Assembly: GCA_032207245.1 (NCBI GenBank)
Contig: CM063502.1
Span: forward strand, 50,883,617-50,947,616
Direction: 5' to 3'
Origin: Pardosa pseudoannulata
Lineage: Eukaryota > Arthropoda > Arachnida > Araneae > Lycosidae
Length of the DNA stretch: 64,000 nt
The notes beneath the pieces are model-generated. The model saw only the letters and a list, made by a program, of their open reading frames with translations. It was not told where the DNA came from and searched no databases. Numbering within the stretch: position 1 is the first letter of the stretch; each line of letters begins with the position of its first letter. Both the position numbers and the translations under genes were made by a program. Of the stretch, positions 28,412 through 43,392 are shown in pieces.

Positions 28412-28783
28412 GCTGGGGTGGCCGAATGGTTAAGGCGCCAGACTTGTCTTCCCGAGGCCGAGCTACCAACTTCAAAACCCAGTGATGAGCAATACAGTGA
28501 CATACAAGTAAACACCCAGTGATGTGCAATGCGGTGCAGTATACCTTCCACTACAATATCAACCATAGTCATAAAGCATTAAATTACATAGCGCAGTTTA
28601 CTGTGCAACCTATAATTAACGCAGAAACGTACCAGTGATATGCAACGCTGAGCAATGCTACCCTACATTCCAGCTGCTGTCATAACACGCACAAATGGTA
28701 CAAAGGTGGCGAGGCTAATCAGGGACAAGCGATCTGGCTTCAGTGCCTCAACTGAAGAAGGGGTTCGATTCCCCTCCCCGGAA
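28412..28783 (+). tRNA. Interrupted class II tRNA-like gene, unit 20
   Basis: B-type copy with intact halves. The insert has the CACAAATGG variant and one extra A (ATAATTAACGC). Confidence 0.55.
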
Positions 28784-28853
28784 TGTTTTTGTTTTTACGT
28801 GCTTATTTATACTAGGAATATCTGCCAGTTTCGTAATATTTTAAATTAAAAAA

Positions 28854-28910
<57 letters not shown>

Positions 28911-29894
28911 GGGCAGCATCTAGGTGGGACTCAACTCCCGTCCCCTTAAAATCTGGTGTATACTATAACTCTTTTTTATGTTGAGTTAACAGTATTTTTC
29001 TAGATATAAAATTTACATGTTACAATACTGCATAATTAATCACAATTTAATTTTTTTTTTATTTCATTATTTTAATTTTTTTATATCTCTTTTCTTTTAA
29101 TTTCACTAAATTTACTCAAAATTGTTTTATACATTTACTAAAATATAATAAATAAAGATGTAAATAGACTTTTAGACATGTATAACATTCAAATTATTAG
29201 ATTATTTTAGAGCCTTACATGAGGTTTACATGACAGGAATGGTAAATTTAAACATACATTTATTCGTTCCATTCTGATTATGTTTCATATTCATGTTTAC
29301 GTTTTATTTTTTTTTCTAATACTTTATGATATTGAATTTTTTATTTTAAAAAGAGCAGAATTTTTTATTGAATCAAGAATAGTCTGTTATAATGGATACT
29401 TTTCAGCTCAAAAAATTACTATAACCCCTAAAAATGTTTCTGAGCCAGTTGTTAAATGTATACATACATTACTCGTTTCATAGTTATTGTACTTAAGGCT
29501 TTATTTTAAATATGATTACTTTCTTTTTATGTATAGGAACGTTTTATCTTGCTATAAAAGCAGAATATATTCTTCCTATTACTATAATTAAGATTTCCTG
29601 CATAAAAACATAATTAGTTTTTAATTTATATATTGTAAAGTTTATTTTGTGGTTAAGTGGGTTACATTTCACTTGGTGTTCAGATTTTTTAACTGTATAG
29701 TTTAAATATAAATTATTTAAAAAATTTTATACTGTTAGAACCTTATTAATGACAGACTTTACAGCTCGAAAGCAGCTTAAAGTATTTAACTCAATGTGTG
29801 CCAGTAGACAAAATTCATGACGATGTCTTGGAATTTCACTTGAGACGGAAGAAGTGATCTTATATGAAATTTCTACATAATGTTCCACTACCGT

Positions 29895-30266
29895 GCTGGG
29901 GTGGCCGAATGGTTAAGGCGCCAGACTTGTCTTCCCGAGGCCGAGCTACCAACTTCAAAACCCAGTGATGAGCAATACAGTGACATACAAGTAAACACCC
30001 AGTGATGTGCAATGCGGTGCAGTATACCTTCCACTACAATATCAACCATAGTCATAAAGCATTAAATTACATAGCGCAGTTTACTGTGCAACCTATAATT
30101 ACGCAGAAACGTACCAGTGATAATGCAACGCTGAGCAATGCTACCCTACATTCCAGCTGCTGTCATAACACGCACAAGTGGTACAAAGGTGGCGAGGCTA
30201 ATCAGGGACAAGCGATCTGGCTTCAGTGCCTCAACTGAAGAAGGGGTTCGATTCCCCTCCCCGGAA
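29895..30266 (+). tRNA. Interrupted class II tRNA-like gene, unit 21
   Basis: B-type copy with intact halves and one extra A in the insert (GTGATAATGC). Confidence 0.55.
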
Positions 30267-31390
30267 TGTTTTTGTTTTTACGTGCTTATTTATACTAGGA
30301 CTATCTGCCAGTTTCGTAATATTTTAAATTATAAAAATAAATAAATATATATATATATAATATATATATATATATAGTATATATATATATATATATATAT
30401 ATGCAGGGCAGCATCTAGGTGGGACTCACCTCCCGTCCCCTTAAAATCTGGTGTATACTATAACTCTTTTTTTATGTTGAGATAACAGTATTTTTCTAGA
30501 TATAAAATTTACATGTTACAATACTGCATACTTAATCACAATTTAATTTTTTTTATTTCATTATTTTAATTTTTTATATCTCTTTTCTTTTAATTTCACT
30601 AAATTTACTCAAAATTGTTTTTATACATTTACTAAAATATAATAAATAAAGATGTAAATAGACTTTTAGACATATATAACATTCAAATTAATTAGATTAA
30701 TTTTAGAGCCTTACATGAGGTTTACATGACAGGAATGGTAAATTTAAACATACATTTATTCGTTCCATTCTGATTATGTTTCATATTCATGTTTACGTTT
30801 TATTTTTTTTTCTAATACTTTATGATATTGAATTTTTATTTTAAAAAGAGCAGAATTTTTTTATTGAATCAAGAATAGTCTGTTATAATGGAGACTTTTC
30901 AGCTCAAAAAATTACTATAACCCCTAAAAAATGTTCTGAGCCAGTTGTTAAATGTATACATACATTACTCGTTTTATAGTTATTGTACTTAAGGGCTTTA
31001 TTTTAAATATGATTACTTTCTTTTTATGTATAGGAACGTTTTATCTTGCTATAAAGCAGAATATATTCTTCCTATTACTATAATTAAGATTTCCTGCATA
31101 AAAACATAATTAGTTTTTAATTTATATATTGTAAATTTTATTTTGTGGTTAAGTGGGTTCATTTCACTTGGTGTTCAGATTTTTTAACTGTATAGTTTAA
31201 ATATAAATTATTTAAAAAATTTTATACTGTTAGAACCTTATTAATGACAGACTTTACAGCTCGAAAGCAGCTTAAAGTATTTAACTCAATGTTTGCCAGT
31301 AGACAAAATTCATGACGATGTCTTGGAATATCACATGCCACGGAAGAAGTGATCTTAATTGAAATTTCTACATAATGTTTCCACTACCGT

Positions 31391-31760
31391 GCTGGGGTGG
31401 CCGAATGGTTAATGCGCCAGATTTGTCTTCCCGAGGCCGAGCTACCAACTTCAAAACCCAGTGATGAGCAATACACTGACGTACAAGTAAACACTCAGTG
31501 ATGTGCAATGCGGTGCAGTATACCTTCCACTATAATATCAACCATAGTCATAAAGCATTAAATTACATAGCGCAGTTTACTGTGCAACCTATAATTACGC
31601 AGAAACGTATCAGTGATATGCAACGCTGAGCAATGCTACCCTACATTCCAGCTGCTGTCATAACACGCACAAGTGGTACAAAGGTGGCGATGTAAACAGG
31701 GACAAGCGATCTGGCTTCAGTGCCTCAACTGAAGAAGGGGTTCGATTCCCCTCCCCGGAA
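31391..31760 (+). tRNA. Interrupted class II tRNA-like gene, unit 22 (C variant)
   Basis: The 5' half reads GGTTAATGCGCCAGATTTG, so C32 becomes T (T-G wobble in the central helix) and the D-stem G23 is T. The insert has ACACTGACGTACAAG and the altered end GCGATGTAAACAGGG. It shares the 5'-half and insert-start changes with units 26 and 27. Confidence 0.45.
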
Positions 31761-31897
31761 TGTTTTTGTTTTTACGTGCTTATTTATACTAGGAATATCT
31801 GCCAGTTTCGTAATATTTTAAATTATAAATATAAATAAATTAAATATATTATAATAGATATAAATATATATAGTATATATATATAGTATATTATATG

Positions 31898-31962
<65 letters not shown>

Positions 31963-32941
31963 GGGCAGCATCTAGGTGGGACTCACCTCCCGTCCCCTTA
32001 AAATCTGGTGTATACTATAACTCTTTTTTATGTTGAGTTAACAGTATTTTTCTAGATATAAAATTTACATGTTACAATACTGCATAATTAATCACAATTT
32101 AATTTTTTTATTTCATTATTTTAATTTTTTTATATCTCTTTTCCTTTTAATTTCACTAAATTTACTCAAAATTGTTTTATACATTTACTAAAATATAATA
32201 AATAAAGATGTAAATAGACTTTTAGACATGTATAACATTCAAATTATTAGATTATTTTAGAGCCTTACATGAGGTTTACATGACAGGAATGGTAAATTTA
32301 AACATACATTTATTCGTTCCATTCTGATTATGTTTCATATTCATGTTTACGTTTTATTTTTTTTTCTAATACTTTATGATATTGAATTTTTATTTTAAAA
32401 AGAGCAGAATTTTTTATTGAATCAAGAATAGTCTGTTATAATGGATACTTTTCAGCTCAAAAATTACTATAACCCCTAAAAATGTTCTGAGCCAGTTGTT
32501 AAATGTATACATACATTACTCGTTTCATAGTTATTGTACTTAAGGGCTTTATTTTAAATATGATTACTTTCTTTTTATGTATAGGAACGTTTTATCTTGC
32601 TATAAAGCAGAATATATTCTTCCTATTACTATAATTAAGATTTCCTGCATAAAAACATAATTAGTTTTTAATTTATACATTGTAAAGTTTATTTTGTGGT
32701 TAAGTGGGTTCATTTCACTTCGTGTTCAGATTTTTTAACTGTATAGTTTAAATATAAATTATTTAAAAAATTTTATACTGTTAGAACCTTATTAATGACA
32801 GACTTTACAGCTCGAAAGCAGCTTAAAGTATTTAACTCAATGTGTGCCAGTAGACAAAATTCATGACGATGTCTTGGAATTTCACTTGAGACGGAAGAAG
32901 TGATCTTATATGAAATTTCTACATAATGTTTCCACTACCGT

Positions 32942-33312
32942 GCTGGGGTGGCCGAATGGTTAAGGCGCCAGACTTGTCTTCCCGAGGCCGAGCTACCAAC
33001 TTCAAAACCCAGTGATGAGCAATACAGTGACATACAAGTAAACACCCAGTGATGTGCAATGCGGTGCAGTATACCTTCCACTACAATATCAACCATAGTC
33101 ATAAAGCATTAAATTACATAGCGCAGTTTACTGTGCAACCTATAATTACGCAGAAACGTACCAGTGATATGCAACGCTGAGCAATGCTACCCTACATTCC
33201 AGCTGCTGTCATAACACGCACAAGTGGTACAAAGGTGGCGAGGCTAATCAGGGACAAGCGATCTGGCTTCAGTGCCTCAACTGAAGAAGGGGTTCGATTC
33301 CCCTCCCCGGAA
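32942..33312 (+). tRNA. Interrupted class II tRNA-like gene, unit 23
   Basis: B-type copy with both halves intact, followed by a long (TA)n tract. Confidence 0.55.
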
Positions 33313-33386
33313 TGTTTTTGTTTTTACGTGCTTATTTATACTAGGAATATCTGCCAGTTTCGTAATATTTTAAATTATAAAAATAA

Positions 33387-33479
<93 letters not shown>

Positions 33480-34460
33480 GGGCAGCATCTAGGTGGGACT
33501 CAACTCCCGTCCCCTTAAAATCTGGTGTATACTATAACTCTTTTTTATGTTGAGATAACAGTATTTTTCTAGATATAAAATTTACATGTTACAATACTGC
33601 ATACTTAATCACAATTTAATTTTTTTTATTTCATTATTTTAATTTTTTTATATCTCTTTTCTTTTAATTTCACTAAATTTACTCAAAATTGTTTTATACA
33701 TTTACTAAAATATAATAAATAAAGATGTAAATAGACTTTTAGACATATATAACATTCAAATTATTAGATTATTTTAGAGCCTTACATGAGGTTTACATGA
33801 CAGGAATGGTAAATTTAAACATACATTTATTCGTTCCATTCTGATTATGTTTCATATTCATGTTTACGTTTTATTTTTTTTTTCTAATACTTTATGATAT
33901 TGAATTTTTATTTTAAAAAGAGCAGAATTTTTTATTGAATCAAGAATAGTCTGTTATAATGGATACTTTTCAGCTCAAAAATTACTATAACCCCTAAAAA
34001 TGTTCTGAGCCAGTTGTTAAATGTATACATACATTACTCGTTTCATAGTTATTGTACTTAAGGGCTTTATTTTAAATATGATTACTTTCTTTTTATGTAT
34101 AGGAACGTTTTATCTTGCTATAAAGCAGAATATATTCTTCCTATTACTATAATTAAGATTTCCTGCATAAAAACATAATTAGTTTTTAATTTATATATTG
34201 TAAAGTTTATTTGTGTGGTTAAGTGGGTACATTTCACTTGGTGTTCAGATTTTTTAACTGTATAGTTTAAATATAAATTATTTAAAAAATTTTATACTGT
34301 TAGAACCTTATTAATGACAGACTTTACAGCTCGAAAGCAGCTTAAAGTATTTAACTCAATGTGTGCCAGTAGACAAAATTCATGACGATGTCTTGGAATT
34401 TCACTTGAGACGGAAGAAGTGATCTTATATGAAATTTCTACATAATGTTTCCACTACCGT

Positions 34461-34832
34461 GCTGGGGTGGCCGAATGGTTTAAGGCTCCAGACTTGTCTT
34501 CCCGAGGCCGAGCTACCAACTTCAAAACCCAGTGATGAGCAATACAGTGACATACAAGTAAACACCCAGTGATGTGCAATGCGGTGCAGTATACCTTCCA
34601 CTACAATATCAACCATAGTCATAAAGCATTAAATTACATAGCGCAGTTTACTGTGCAACCTATAATTACGCAGAAACGTACCAGTGATATGCAACGCTGA
34701 GCAATGCTACCCTACATTCCAGCTGCTGTCATAACACGCACAAGTGGTACAAAGGTGGCGAGGCTAATCAGGGACAAGCGATCTGGCTTCAGTGCCTCAA
34801 CTGAAGAAGGGGTTCGATTCCCCTCCCCGGAA
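34461..34832 (+). tRNA. Interrupted class II tRNA-like gene, unit 24
   Basis: B-type copy with an extra T in the D loop (GGTTTAAGG) and T at position 26. Confidence 0.46.
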
Positions 34833-34907
34833 TGTTTTTGTTTTTTACGTGCTTATTTATACTAGGAATATCTGCCAGTTTCGTAATATTTTAAATTTTA
34901 AAAATAA

Positions 34908-34976
<69 letters not shown>

Positions 34977-35956
34977 GGGCAGCATCTAGGTGGGACTCAC
35001 CTCCCGTCCCCTTAAAATCTGGTGTATACTATAACTCTTTTTTATGTTGAGATAACAGTATTTTTCTAGATATAAAATTTACATGTTACAATACTGCATA
35101 CTTAATCACAATTTAATTTTTTTTATTTCATTATTTTAATTTTTTTATATCTCTTTTCTTTTAATTTCACTAAATTTACTCAAAATTGTTTTATACATTT
35201 ACTAAAATATAATAAATAAAGATGTAAATAGACTTTTAGACATATATAACATTCAAATTATTAGATTATTTTAGAGCCTTACATGAGGTTTACATGACAG
35301 GAATGGTAAATTTAAACATACATTTATTCGTTCCATTCTGATTATGTTTCATATTCATGTTTACGTTTTATTTTTTTTTCTAATACTTTATGATATTGAA
35401 TTTTTATTTTAAAAAGAGCAGAATTTTTTATTGAATCAAGAATAGTCTGTTATAATGGATACTTTTCAGCTCAAAAATTACTATAACCCCTAAAAAATGT
35501 TCTGAGCCAGTTGTTAAATGTATACATACATTACTCGTTTCATAGTTATTGTACTTAAGGGCTTTATTTTAAATATGATTACTTTCTTTTTATGTATAGG
35601 AACGTTTTATCTTGCTATAAAGCAGAATATATTCTTCCTATTACTATAATTAAGATTTCCTGCATAAAAACATAATTAGTTTTTAATTTATATATTGTAA
35701 AGTTTATTTTGTGGTTAAGTGGGTACATTTCACTTGGTGTTCAGATTTTTTAACTGTATAGTTTAAATATAAATTATTTAAAAAATTTTATACTGTTAGA
35801 ACCTTATTAATGACAGACTTTACAGCTCGAAAGCAGCTTAAAGTATTTAACTCAATGTGTGCCAGTAGACAAAATTCATGACGATGTCTTGGAATTTCAC
35901 TTGAGACGGAAGAAGTGATCTTATATGAAATTTCTACATAATGTTTCCACTACCGT

Positions 35957-36328
35957 GCTGGGGTGGCCGAATGGTTAAGGCTCCAGACTTGTCTTCCCGA
36001 GGCCGAGCTACCAACTTCAAAACCCAGTGATGAGCAATACAGTGACATACAAGTAAACACACCCAGTGATGTGCAATGCGGTGCAGTATACCTTCCACTA
36101 CAATATCAACCATAGTCATAAAGCATTAAATTACATAGCGCAGTTTACTGTGCAACCTATAATTACGCAGAAACGTACCAGTGATATGCAACGCTGAGCA
36201 ATGCTACCCTACATTCCAGCTGCTGTCATAACACGCACAAGTGGTACAAAGGTGGCGATGTAAACAGGGACAAGCGATCTGGCTTCAGTGCCTCAACTGA
36301 AGAAGGGGTTCGATTCCCCTCCCCGGAA
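35957..36328 (+). tRNA. Interrupted class II tRNA-like gene, unit 25
   Basis: B-type copy with T at position 26, a 2-nt insertion in the insert (AACACACCCAG) and the altered insert end GCGATGTAAACAGGG. The terminator is shortened to TTTTGTTTTT. Confidence 0.46.
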
Positions 36329-36392
36329 TGTTTTGTTTTTACGTGCTTATTTATACTAGGAATATCTGCCATTTCGTAATATTTTAAATTAA

Positions 36393-36472
<80 letters not shown>

Positions 36473-37448
36473 GGGCAGCATCTAGGTGGGACTCACCTCC
36501 CGTCCCCTTAAAATCTGGTGTATACTATAACTCTTTTTTATGTTGAGATAACAGTATTTTTCTAGATATAAAATTTACATGTTACAATACTGCATACTTA
36601 ATCACAATTTAATTTTTTTATTTCATTATTTTAATTTTTTTATCTCTTTTCTTTTAATTTCACTAAATTTACTCAAAATTGTTTTATACATTTACTAAAA
36701 TATAATAAATAAAGATGTAAATAGACTTTTAGACATATATAACATTCAAATTATTAGATTATTTTAGAGCCTTACATGAGGTTTACATGACAGGAATGGT
36801 AAATTTAAACATACATTTATTCGTTCCATTCTGATTATGTTTCATATTCATGTTTACGTTTTATTTTTTTTTCTAATACTTTATGATATTGAATTTTTAT
36901 TTTAAAAAGAGCAGAATTTTTTATTGAATCAAGAATAGTCTGTTATAATGGATACTTTTCAGCTCAAAAATTACTATAACCCCTAAAAATGTTCTGAGCC
37001 AGTTGTTAAATGTATACATACATTACTCGTTTCATAGTTATTGTACTTAAGGGCTTTATTTTAAATATGATTACTTTCTTTTTATGTATAGGAACGTTTT
37101 ATCTTGCTATAAAGCAGAATATATTCTTCCTATTACTATAATTAAGATTTCCTGCATAAAAACATAATTAGTTTTTAATTTATATATTGTAAAGTTTATT
37201 TTGTGGTTAAGTTTGTTCCTTTCCCTTGGTGTTCAGATTTTTTAACTGTATAGTTTAAATATAAATTATTTAAAAAATTTTATACTGTTAGAACCTTATT
37301 AATGACAGACTTTACAGCTCGAAAGCAGCTTAAAGTATTTAACTCAATGTTTGCCAGTAGACAAAATTCATGACGATGTCTTGGAATATCACATGCCACG
37401 GAAGAAGTGATCTTAATTGAAATTTCTACATAATGTTTCCACTACCGT

Positions 37449-37818
37449 GCTGGGGTGGCCGAATGGTTAATGCGCCAGATTTGTCTTCCCGAGGCCGAGC
37501 TACCAACTTCAAAACCCAGTGATGAGCAATACACTGACGTACAAGTAAACACTCAGTGATGTGCAATGCGGTGCAGTATACCTTCCACTATAATATCAAC
37601 CATAGTCATAAAGCATTAAATTACATAGCGCAGTTTACTGTGCAACCTATAATTACGCAGAAACGTATCAGTGATATGCAACGCTGAGCAATGCTACCCT
37701 ACATTCCAGCTGCTGTCATAACACGCACAAGTGGTACAAAGGTGGCGAGGCTAATCAGGACAAGCGATCTGGCTTCAGTGCCTCAACTGAAGAAGGGGTT
37801 CGATTCCCCTCCCCGGAA
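37449..37818 (+). tRNA. Interrupted class II tRNA-like gene, unit 26 (C variant)
   Basis: C-variant 5' half (GGTTAATGCGCCAGATTTG). One G is lost from the insert's GGG (AATCAGGACAAG), which weakens the helix next to the 5' splice bulge. Confidence 0.42.
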
Positions 37819-37884
37819 TGTTTTTGTTTTTACGTGCTTATTTATACTAGGAATATCTGCCAGTTTCGTAATATTTTAAATTAA

Positions 37885-37945
<61 letters not shown>

Positions 37946-38926
37946 GGGCAGCATCTAGGTGGGACTCACCTCCCGTCCCCTTAAAATCTGGTGTATACTA
38001 TAACTCTTTTTTATGTTGAGATAACAGTATTTTTCTAGATATAAAATTTACATGTTACAATACTGCATACTTAATCACAATTTAATTTTTTTTATTTCAT
38101 TATTTTAATTTTTTTATATCTCTTTCCTTTTAATTTCACTAAATTTACTCAAAATTGTTTTATACATTTACTAAAATATAATAAATAAAGATGTAAATAG
38201 ACTTTTAGACATATATAACATTCAAATTATTAGATTATTTTAGAGCCTTACATGAGGTTTACATGACAGGAATGGTAAATTTAAACATACATTTATTCGT
38301 TCCATTCTGATTATGTTTCATATTCATGTTTACGTTTTATTTTTTTTTTCTAATACTTTATGATATTGAATTTTTATTTTAAAAAGAGCAGAATTTTTTA
38401 TTGAATCAAGAATAGTCTATTATAATGGATACTTTTCAGCTCAAAAATTACTATAACCCCTAAAAATGTTCTGAGCCAGTTGTTAAATGTATACATACAT
38501 TACTCGTTTCATAGTTTATTGTAATTAAGGGCTTTATTTTAAATATGATTACTTTCTTTTTATGTATAGGAACGTTTTATCTTGCTATAAAGCAGAATAT
38601 ATTCTTCCTATTACTATAATTAAGATTTCCTGCATAAAAACATAATTAGTTTTTAATTTATATATTGTAAAGTTTATTTTGTGGTTAAGTGGGTTCATTT
38701 CACTTGGTGTTCAGATTTTTTAACTGTATAGTTTAAATATAAATTATTTAAAAAATTTTATACTGTTAGAACCTTATTAATGACAGACTTTACAGCTCGA
38801 AAGCAGCTTAAAGTATTTAACTCAATGTTTGCCAGTAGACAAAATTCATGACGATGTCTTGGAATATCACATGCCACGGAAGAAGTGATCTTAATTGAAA
38901 TTTCTACATAATGTTTCCACTACCGT

Positions 38927-39297
38927 GCTGGGGTGGCCGAATGGTTAATGCGCCAGATTTGTCTTCCCGAGGCCGAGCTACCAACTTCAAAACCCAGTGA
39001 TGAGCAATACACTGACGTACAAGTAAACACTCAGTGATGTGCAATGCGGTGCAGTATACCTTCCACTACAATATCAACCATAGTCATAAAGCATTAAATT
39101 ACATAGCGCAGTTTACTGTGCAACCTATAATTACGCAGAAACGTACCAGTGATATGCAACGCTGAGCAATGCTACCCTACATTCCAGCTGCTGTCATAAC
39201 ACGCACAAGTGGTACAAAGGTGGCGAGGCTAATCAGGGACAAGCGATCTGGCTTCAGTGCCTCAACTGAAGAAGGGGTTCGATTCCCCTCCCCGGAA
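38927..39297 (+). tRNA. Interrupted class II tRNA-like gene, unit 27 (C variant)
   Basis: C-variant 5' half as in units 22 and 26. The insert end and 3' half are of the usual form. Confidence 0.46.
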
Positions 39298-39366
39298 TGT
39301 TTTTGTTTTTACGTGCTTATTTATACTAGGAATATCTGCCAGTTTCGTAATATTTTAAATTAAAAA

Positions 39367-39451
<85 letters not shown>

Positions 39452-40429
39452 GGGCAGCATCTAGGTGGGACTCACCTCCCGTCCCCTTAAAATCTGGTGT
39501 ATACTATAACTCTTTTTTATGTTGATATAACAGTATTTTTCTAGATATAAAATTTACATGTTACAATACTGCAGACTTAATCACAATTTAATTTTTTATA
39601 TTTCATTATTTTAATTTTTTTATCTCTTTTCTTTTAATTTCACTAAATTTACTCAAAATTGTTTTATACATTTACTAAAATATAATAAATAAAGATGTAA
39701 ATAGACTTTTAGACATATATAACATTCAAATTATTAGATTATTTTAGAGCCTTACATGAGGTTTACATGACAGGAATGGTAAATTTAAACATACATTTAT
39801 TCGTTCCATTCTGATTATGTTTCATATTCATGTTTACGTTTTATTTTTTTTTCTAATACTTTATGATATTGAATTTTTATTTTAAAAAGAGCAGAATTTT
39901 TTATTGAATCAAGAATAGTCTGTTATAATGGAGACTTTTCAGCTCAAAAATTACTATAACCCCTAAAAATGTTCTGAGCCAGTTGTTAAATGTATACATA
40001 CATTACTCGTTTCATAGTTATTGTACTTAAGGGCTTTATTTTAAATATGATTACTTTCTTTTTATGTATAGGAACGTTTTATCTTGCTATAAAGCAGAAT
40101 ATATTCTTCCTATTACTATAATTAAGATTTCCTGCATAAAAACATAATTAGTTTTTAATTTATATATTGTAAAGTTTATTTTGTGGTTAAGTGGGTACAT
40201 TTCACTTGGTGTTCAGATTTTTTAACTGTATAGTTTAAATATAAATTATTTAAAAAATTTTATACTGTTAGAACCTTATTAATGACAGACTTTACAGCTC
40301 GAAAGCAGCTTAAAGTATTTAACTCAATGTGTGCCAGTAGACAAAATTCATGACGATGTCTTGGAATTTCACATGCCACGGAAGAAGTGATCTTAATTGA
40401 AATTTCTACATAATGTTTTCCGCTACCGA

Positions 40430-40800
40430 GCTGGGGTGGCCGAATGGTTAAGGCGCCAGACTTGTCTTCCCGAGGCCGAGCTACCAACTTCAAAACCCAG
40501 TGATGAGCAATACAGTGACATACAAGTAAACACCCAGTGATGTGCAATGCGGTGCAGTATACCTTCCACTACAATATCAACCATAGTCATAAAGCATTAA
40601 ATTACATAGCGCAGTTTACTGTGCAACCTATAATTACGCAGAAACGTACCAGTGATATGCAACGCTGAGCAATGCTACCCTACATTCCAGCTGCTGTCAT
40701 AACACGCACAAGTGGTACAAAGGTGGCGAGGCTAATCAGGGACAAGCGATCTGGCTTCAGTGCCTCAACTGAAGAAGGGGTTCGATTCCCCTCCCCGGAA
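40430..40800 (+). tRNA. Interrupted class II tRNA-like gene, unit 28
   Basis: First A-type copy of the right block. No change is seen relative to unit 2. Confidence 0.55.
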
Positions 40801-40863
40801 TGTTTTTGTTTTTACGTGCTTATTTATACTAGGAATATCTGCCAGTTTCGTAATATTTTAAAT

Positions 40864-40935
<72 letters not shown>

Positions 40936-41915
40936 GGGCAGCATCTAGGTGGGACTCACCTCCCGTCCCCTTAAAATCTGGTGTATACTATAACTCTTTT
41001 TTATGTTGATATAACAGTATTTTTCTAGATATAAAATTTACATGTTACAATACTGCAGACTTAATCACAATTTAATTTTTTATATTTCATTATTTTAATT
41101 TTTTTATCTCTTTTCTTTTAATTTCACTAAATTTACTCAAAATTGTTTTATACATTTACTAAAATATAATAAATAACGATGTAAATAGACTTTTAGACAT
41201 ATATAACATTCAAATTATTTGATTATTTTAGAGCCTTACATGAGGTTTACATGACAGGAATGGTAAATTTAAACATACATTTATTCGTTCCATTCTGATT
41301 ATGTTTCATATTCATGTTTACGTTTTATTTTTTTTTCTAATACTTTATGATATTGAATTTTTATTTTAAAAAGAGCAGAATTTTTTATTGAATCAAGAAT
41401 AGTCTGTTATAATGGAGACTTTTCAGCTCAAAAATTACTATAACCCCTAAAAATGTTCTGAGCCAGTTGTTAAATGTATACATACATTACTCGTTTCATA
41501 GTTATTGTACTTAAGGTCTTTATTTTAAATATGATTACTTTCTTTTTATGTATAGGAACGTTTTATCTTGCTATAAAGCAGAATATATTCTTCCTATTAC
41601 TATAATTAAGATTTCCTGCATAAAAACATAATTAGTTTTTAATTTATATATTGTAAAGTTTATTTTGTGGTTAAGTGGGTACATTTTCACTTGGTGTTCA
41701 GATTTTTTAACTGTATAGTTTAAATATAAATTATTTAAAAAATTTTATACTGTTAGAACCTTATTAATGACAGACTTTTACAGCTCGAAAGCAGCTTAAA
41801 GTATTTAACTCAATGTGTGCCAGTAGACAAAAATTCATGACGATGTCTTGGAATTTCACATGAGACGGAAGAAGTGATCTTAATTGAAATTTCTACATAA
41901 TGTTTCCACTACCGA

Positions 41916-42286
41916 GCTGGGGTGGCCGAATGGTTAAGGCGCCAGACTTGTCTTCCCGAGGCCGAGCTACCAACTTCAAAACCCAGTGATGAGCAATACA
42001 GTGACATACAAGTAAACACCCAGTGATGTGCAATGCGGTGCAGTATACCTTCCACTACAATATCAACCATAGTCATAAAGCATTAAATTACATAGCGCAG
42101 TTTACTGTGCAACCTATAATTACGCAGAAACGTACCAGTGATATGCAACGCTGAGCAATGCTACCCTACATTCCAGCTGCTGTCATAACACGCACAAGTG
42201 GTACAAAGGTGGCGAGGCTAATCAGGGACAAGCGATCTGGCTTCAGTGCCTCAACTGAAGAAGGGGTTCGATTTCCCCTCCCGGAA
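41916..42286 (+). pseudogene. Damaged interrupted tRNA-like copy, unit 29
   Basis: The flank is mixed (CCACTACCGAG, part B and part A). The 3' end reads GATTTCCCCTCCCGGAA: one T gained in the T loop and one C lost from the acceptor strand, so the T arm and acceptor no longer fit the standard lengths. Confidence 0.5.
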
Positions 42287-42349
42287 TGTTTTGTTTTTTA
42301 CGTGCTTATTTATACTAGGAATATCTGCCAGTTTCGTAATATTTTAAAT

Positions 42350-42415
<66 letters not shown>

Positions 42416-43392
42416 GGGCAGCATATAAGTGGGACTCACCTCCTGTCCCCTTAAAATCTGATGTATACTATAAATCTTTTATATGTTGAGATAACAGTAT
42501 TTTTCTAGATATAAAATTTACATGTTACATTACTGCATACTTAATCACAATTTAATTTTTTTTTTCATTATTTTAATTTTTTTATCCCTTTTCTTTTAAT
42601 TTCACTAAATTTACTCAAAATTGTTTTATACATTTACTAAAATATAATAAATAAAGATGTAAATAGACTTTTAGACATATATAACATTCAAATTATTAGA
42701 TTGTTTTAGAGCCTTACATGAGGTTTACATGACAGAAATGGTAAATTTAAACATACATTTACTCGTTCCATTCTGATTATGTTTCATATTCATGTTTACG
42801 TTTTATTTTTTTTTTCTAATTCTTTATGATATTGAATTTTTATTTTAAAAAGAGCAGAATTTTTTATTGAATCAAGAATAGTCTGTTATAATGGAGACTT
42901 TTCAGCTCAAAAATTACTATAACCCCTAAAAATGTTCTGAGCCAGTTGTTAAATGTATACATACATTACTCGTTTTATAGTTATTGTACTTAAGGGCTTT
43001 ATTTTAAATATGATTACTTTCTTTTTATGTATAGGAACGTTTTATCTTGCTATAAAGCAGAATATATTCTTCCTATTACTATAATTAAGATTTCCTGCAT
43101 AAAAACATAATTAGTTTTTAATTTATATATTGTAAAGTTTATTTTGTGGTTAAGTGGGTTCATTTCACTTGGTGTTCAGATTTTTTAACTGTATAGTTTA
43201 AATATAAATTATTTAAAAAATTTTATACTGTTAGAACCTTATTAATGACAGACTTTACAGCTCGAAAGCAGCTTAAAGTATTTAACTCAATGTGTGCCAG
43301 TAGACAAAATTCATGACGATGTCTTGGAATTTCACATGCCACGGAAGAAGTGATCTTAATTGAAATTTCTACATAATGTTTTCCGCTACCGA

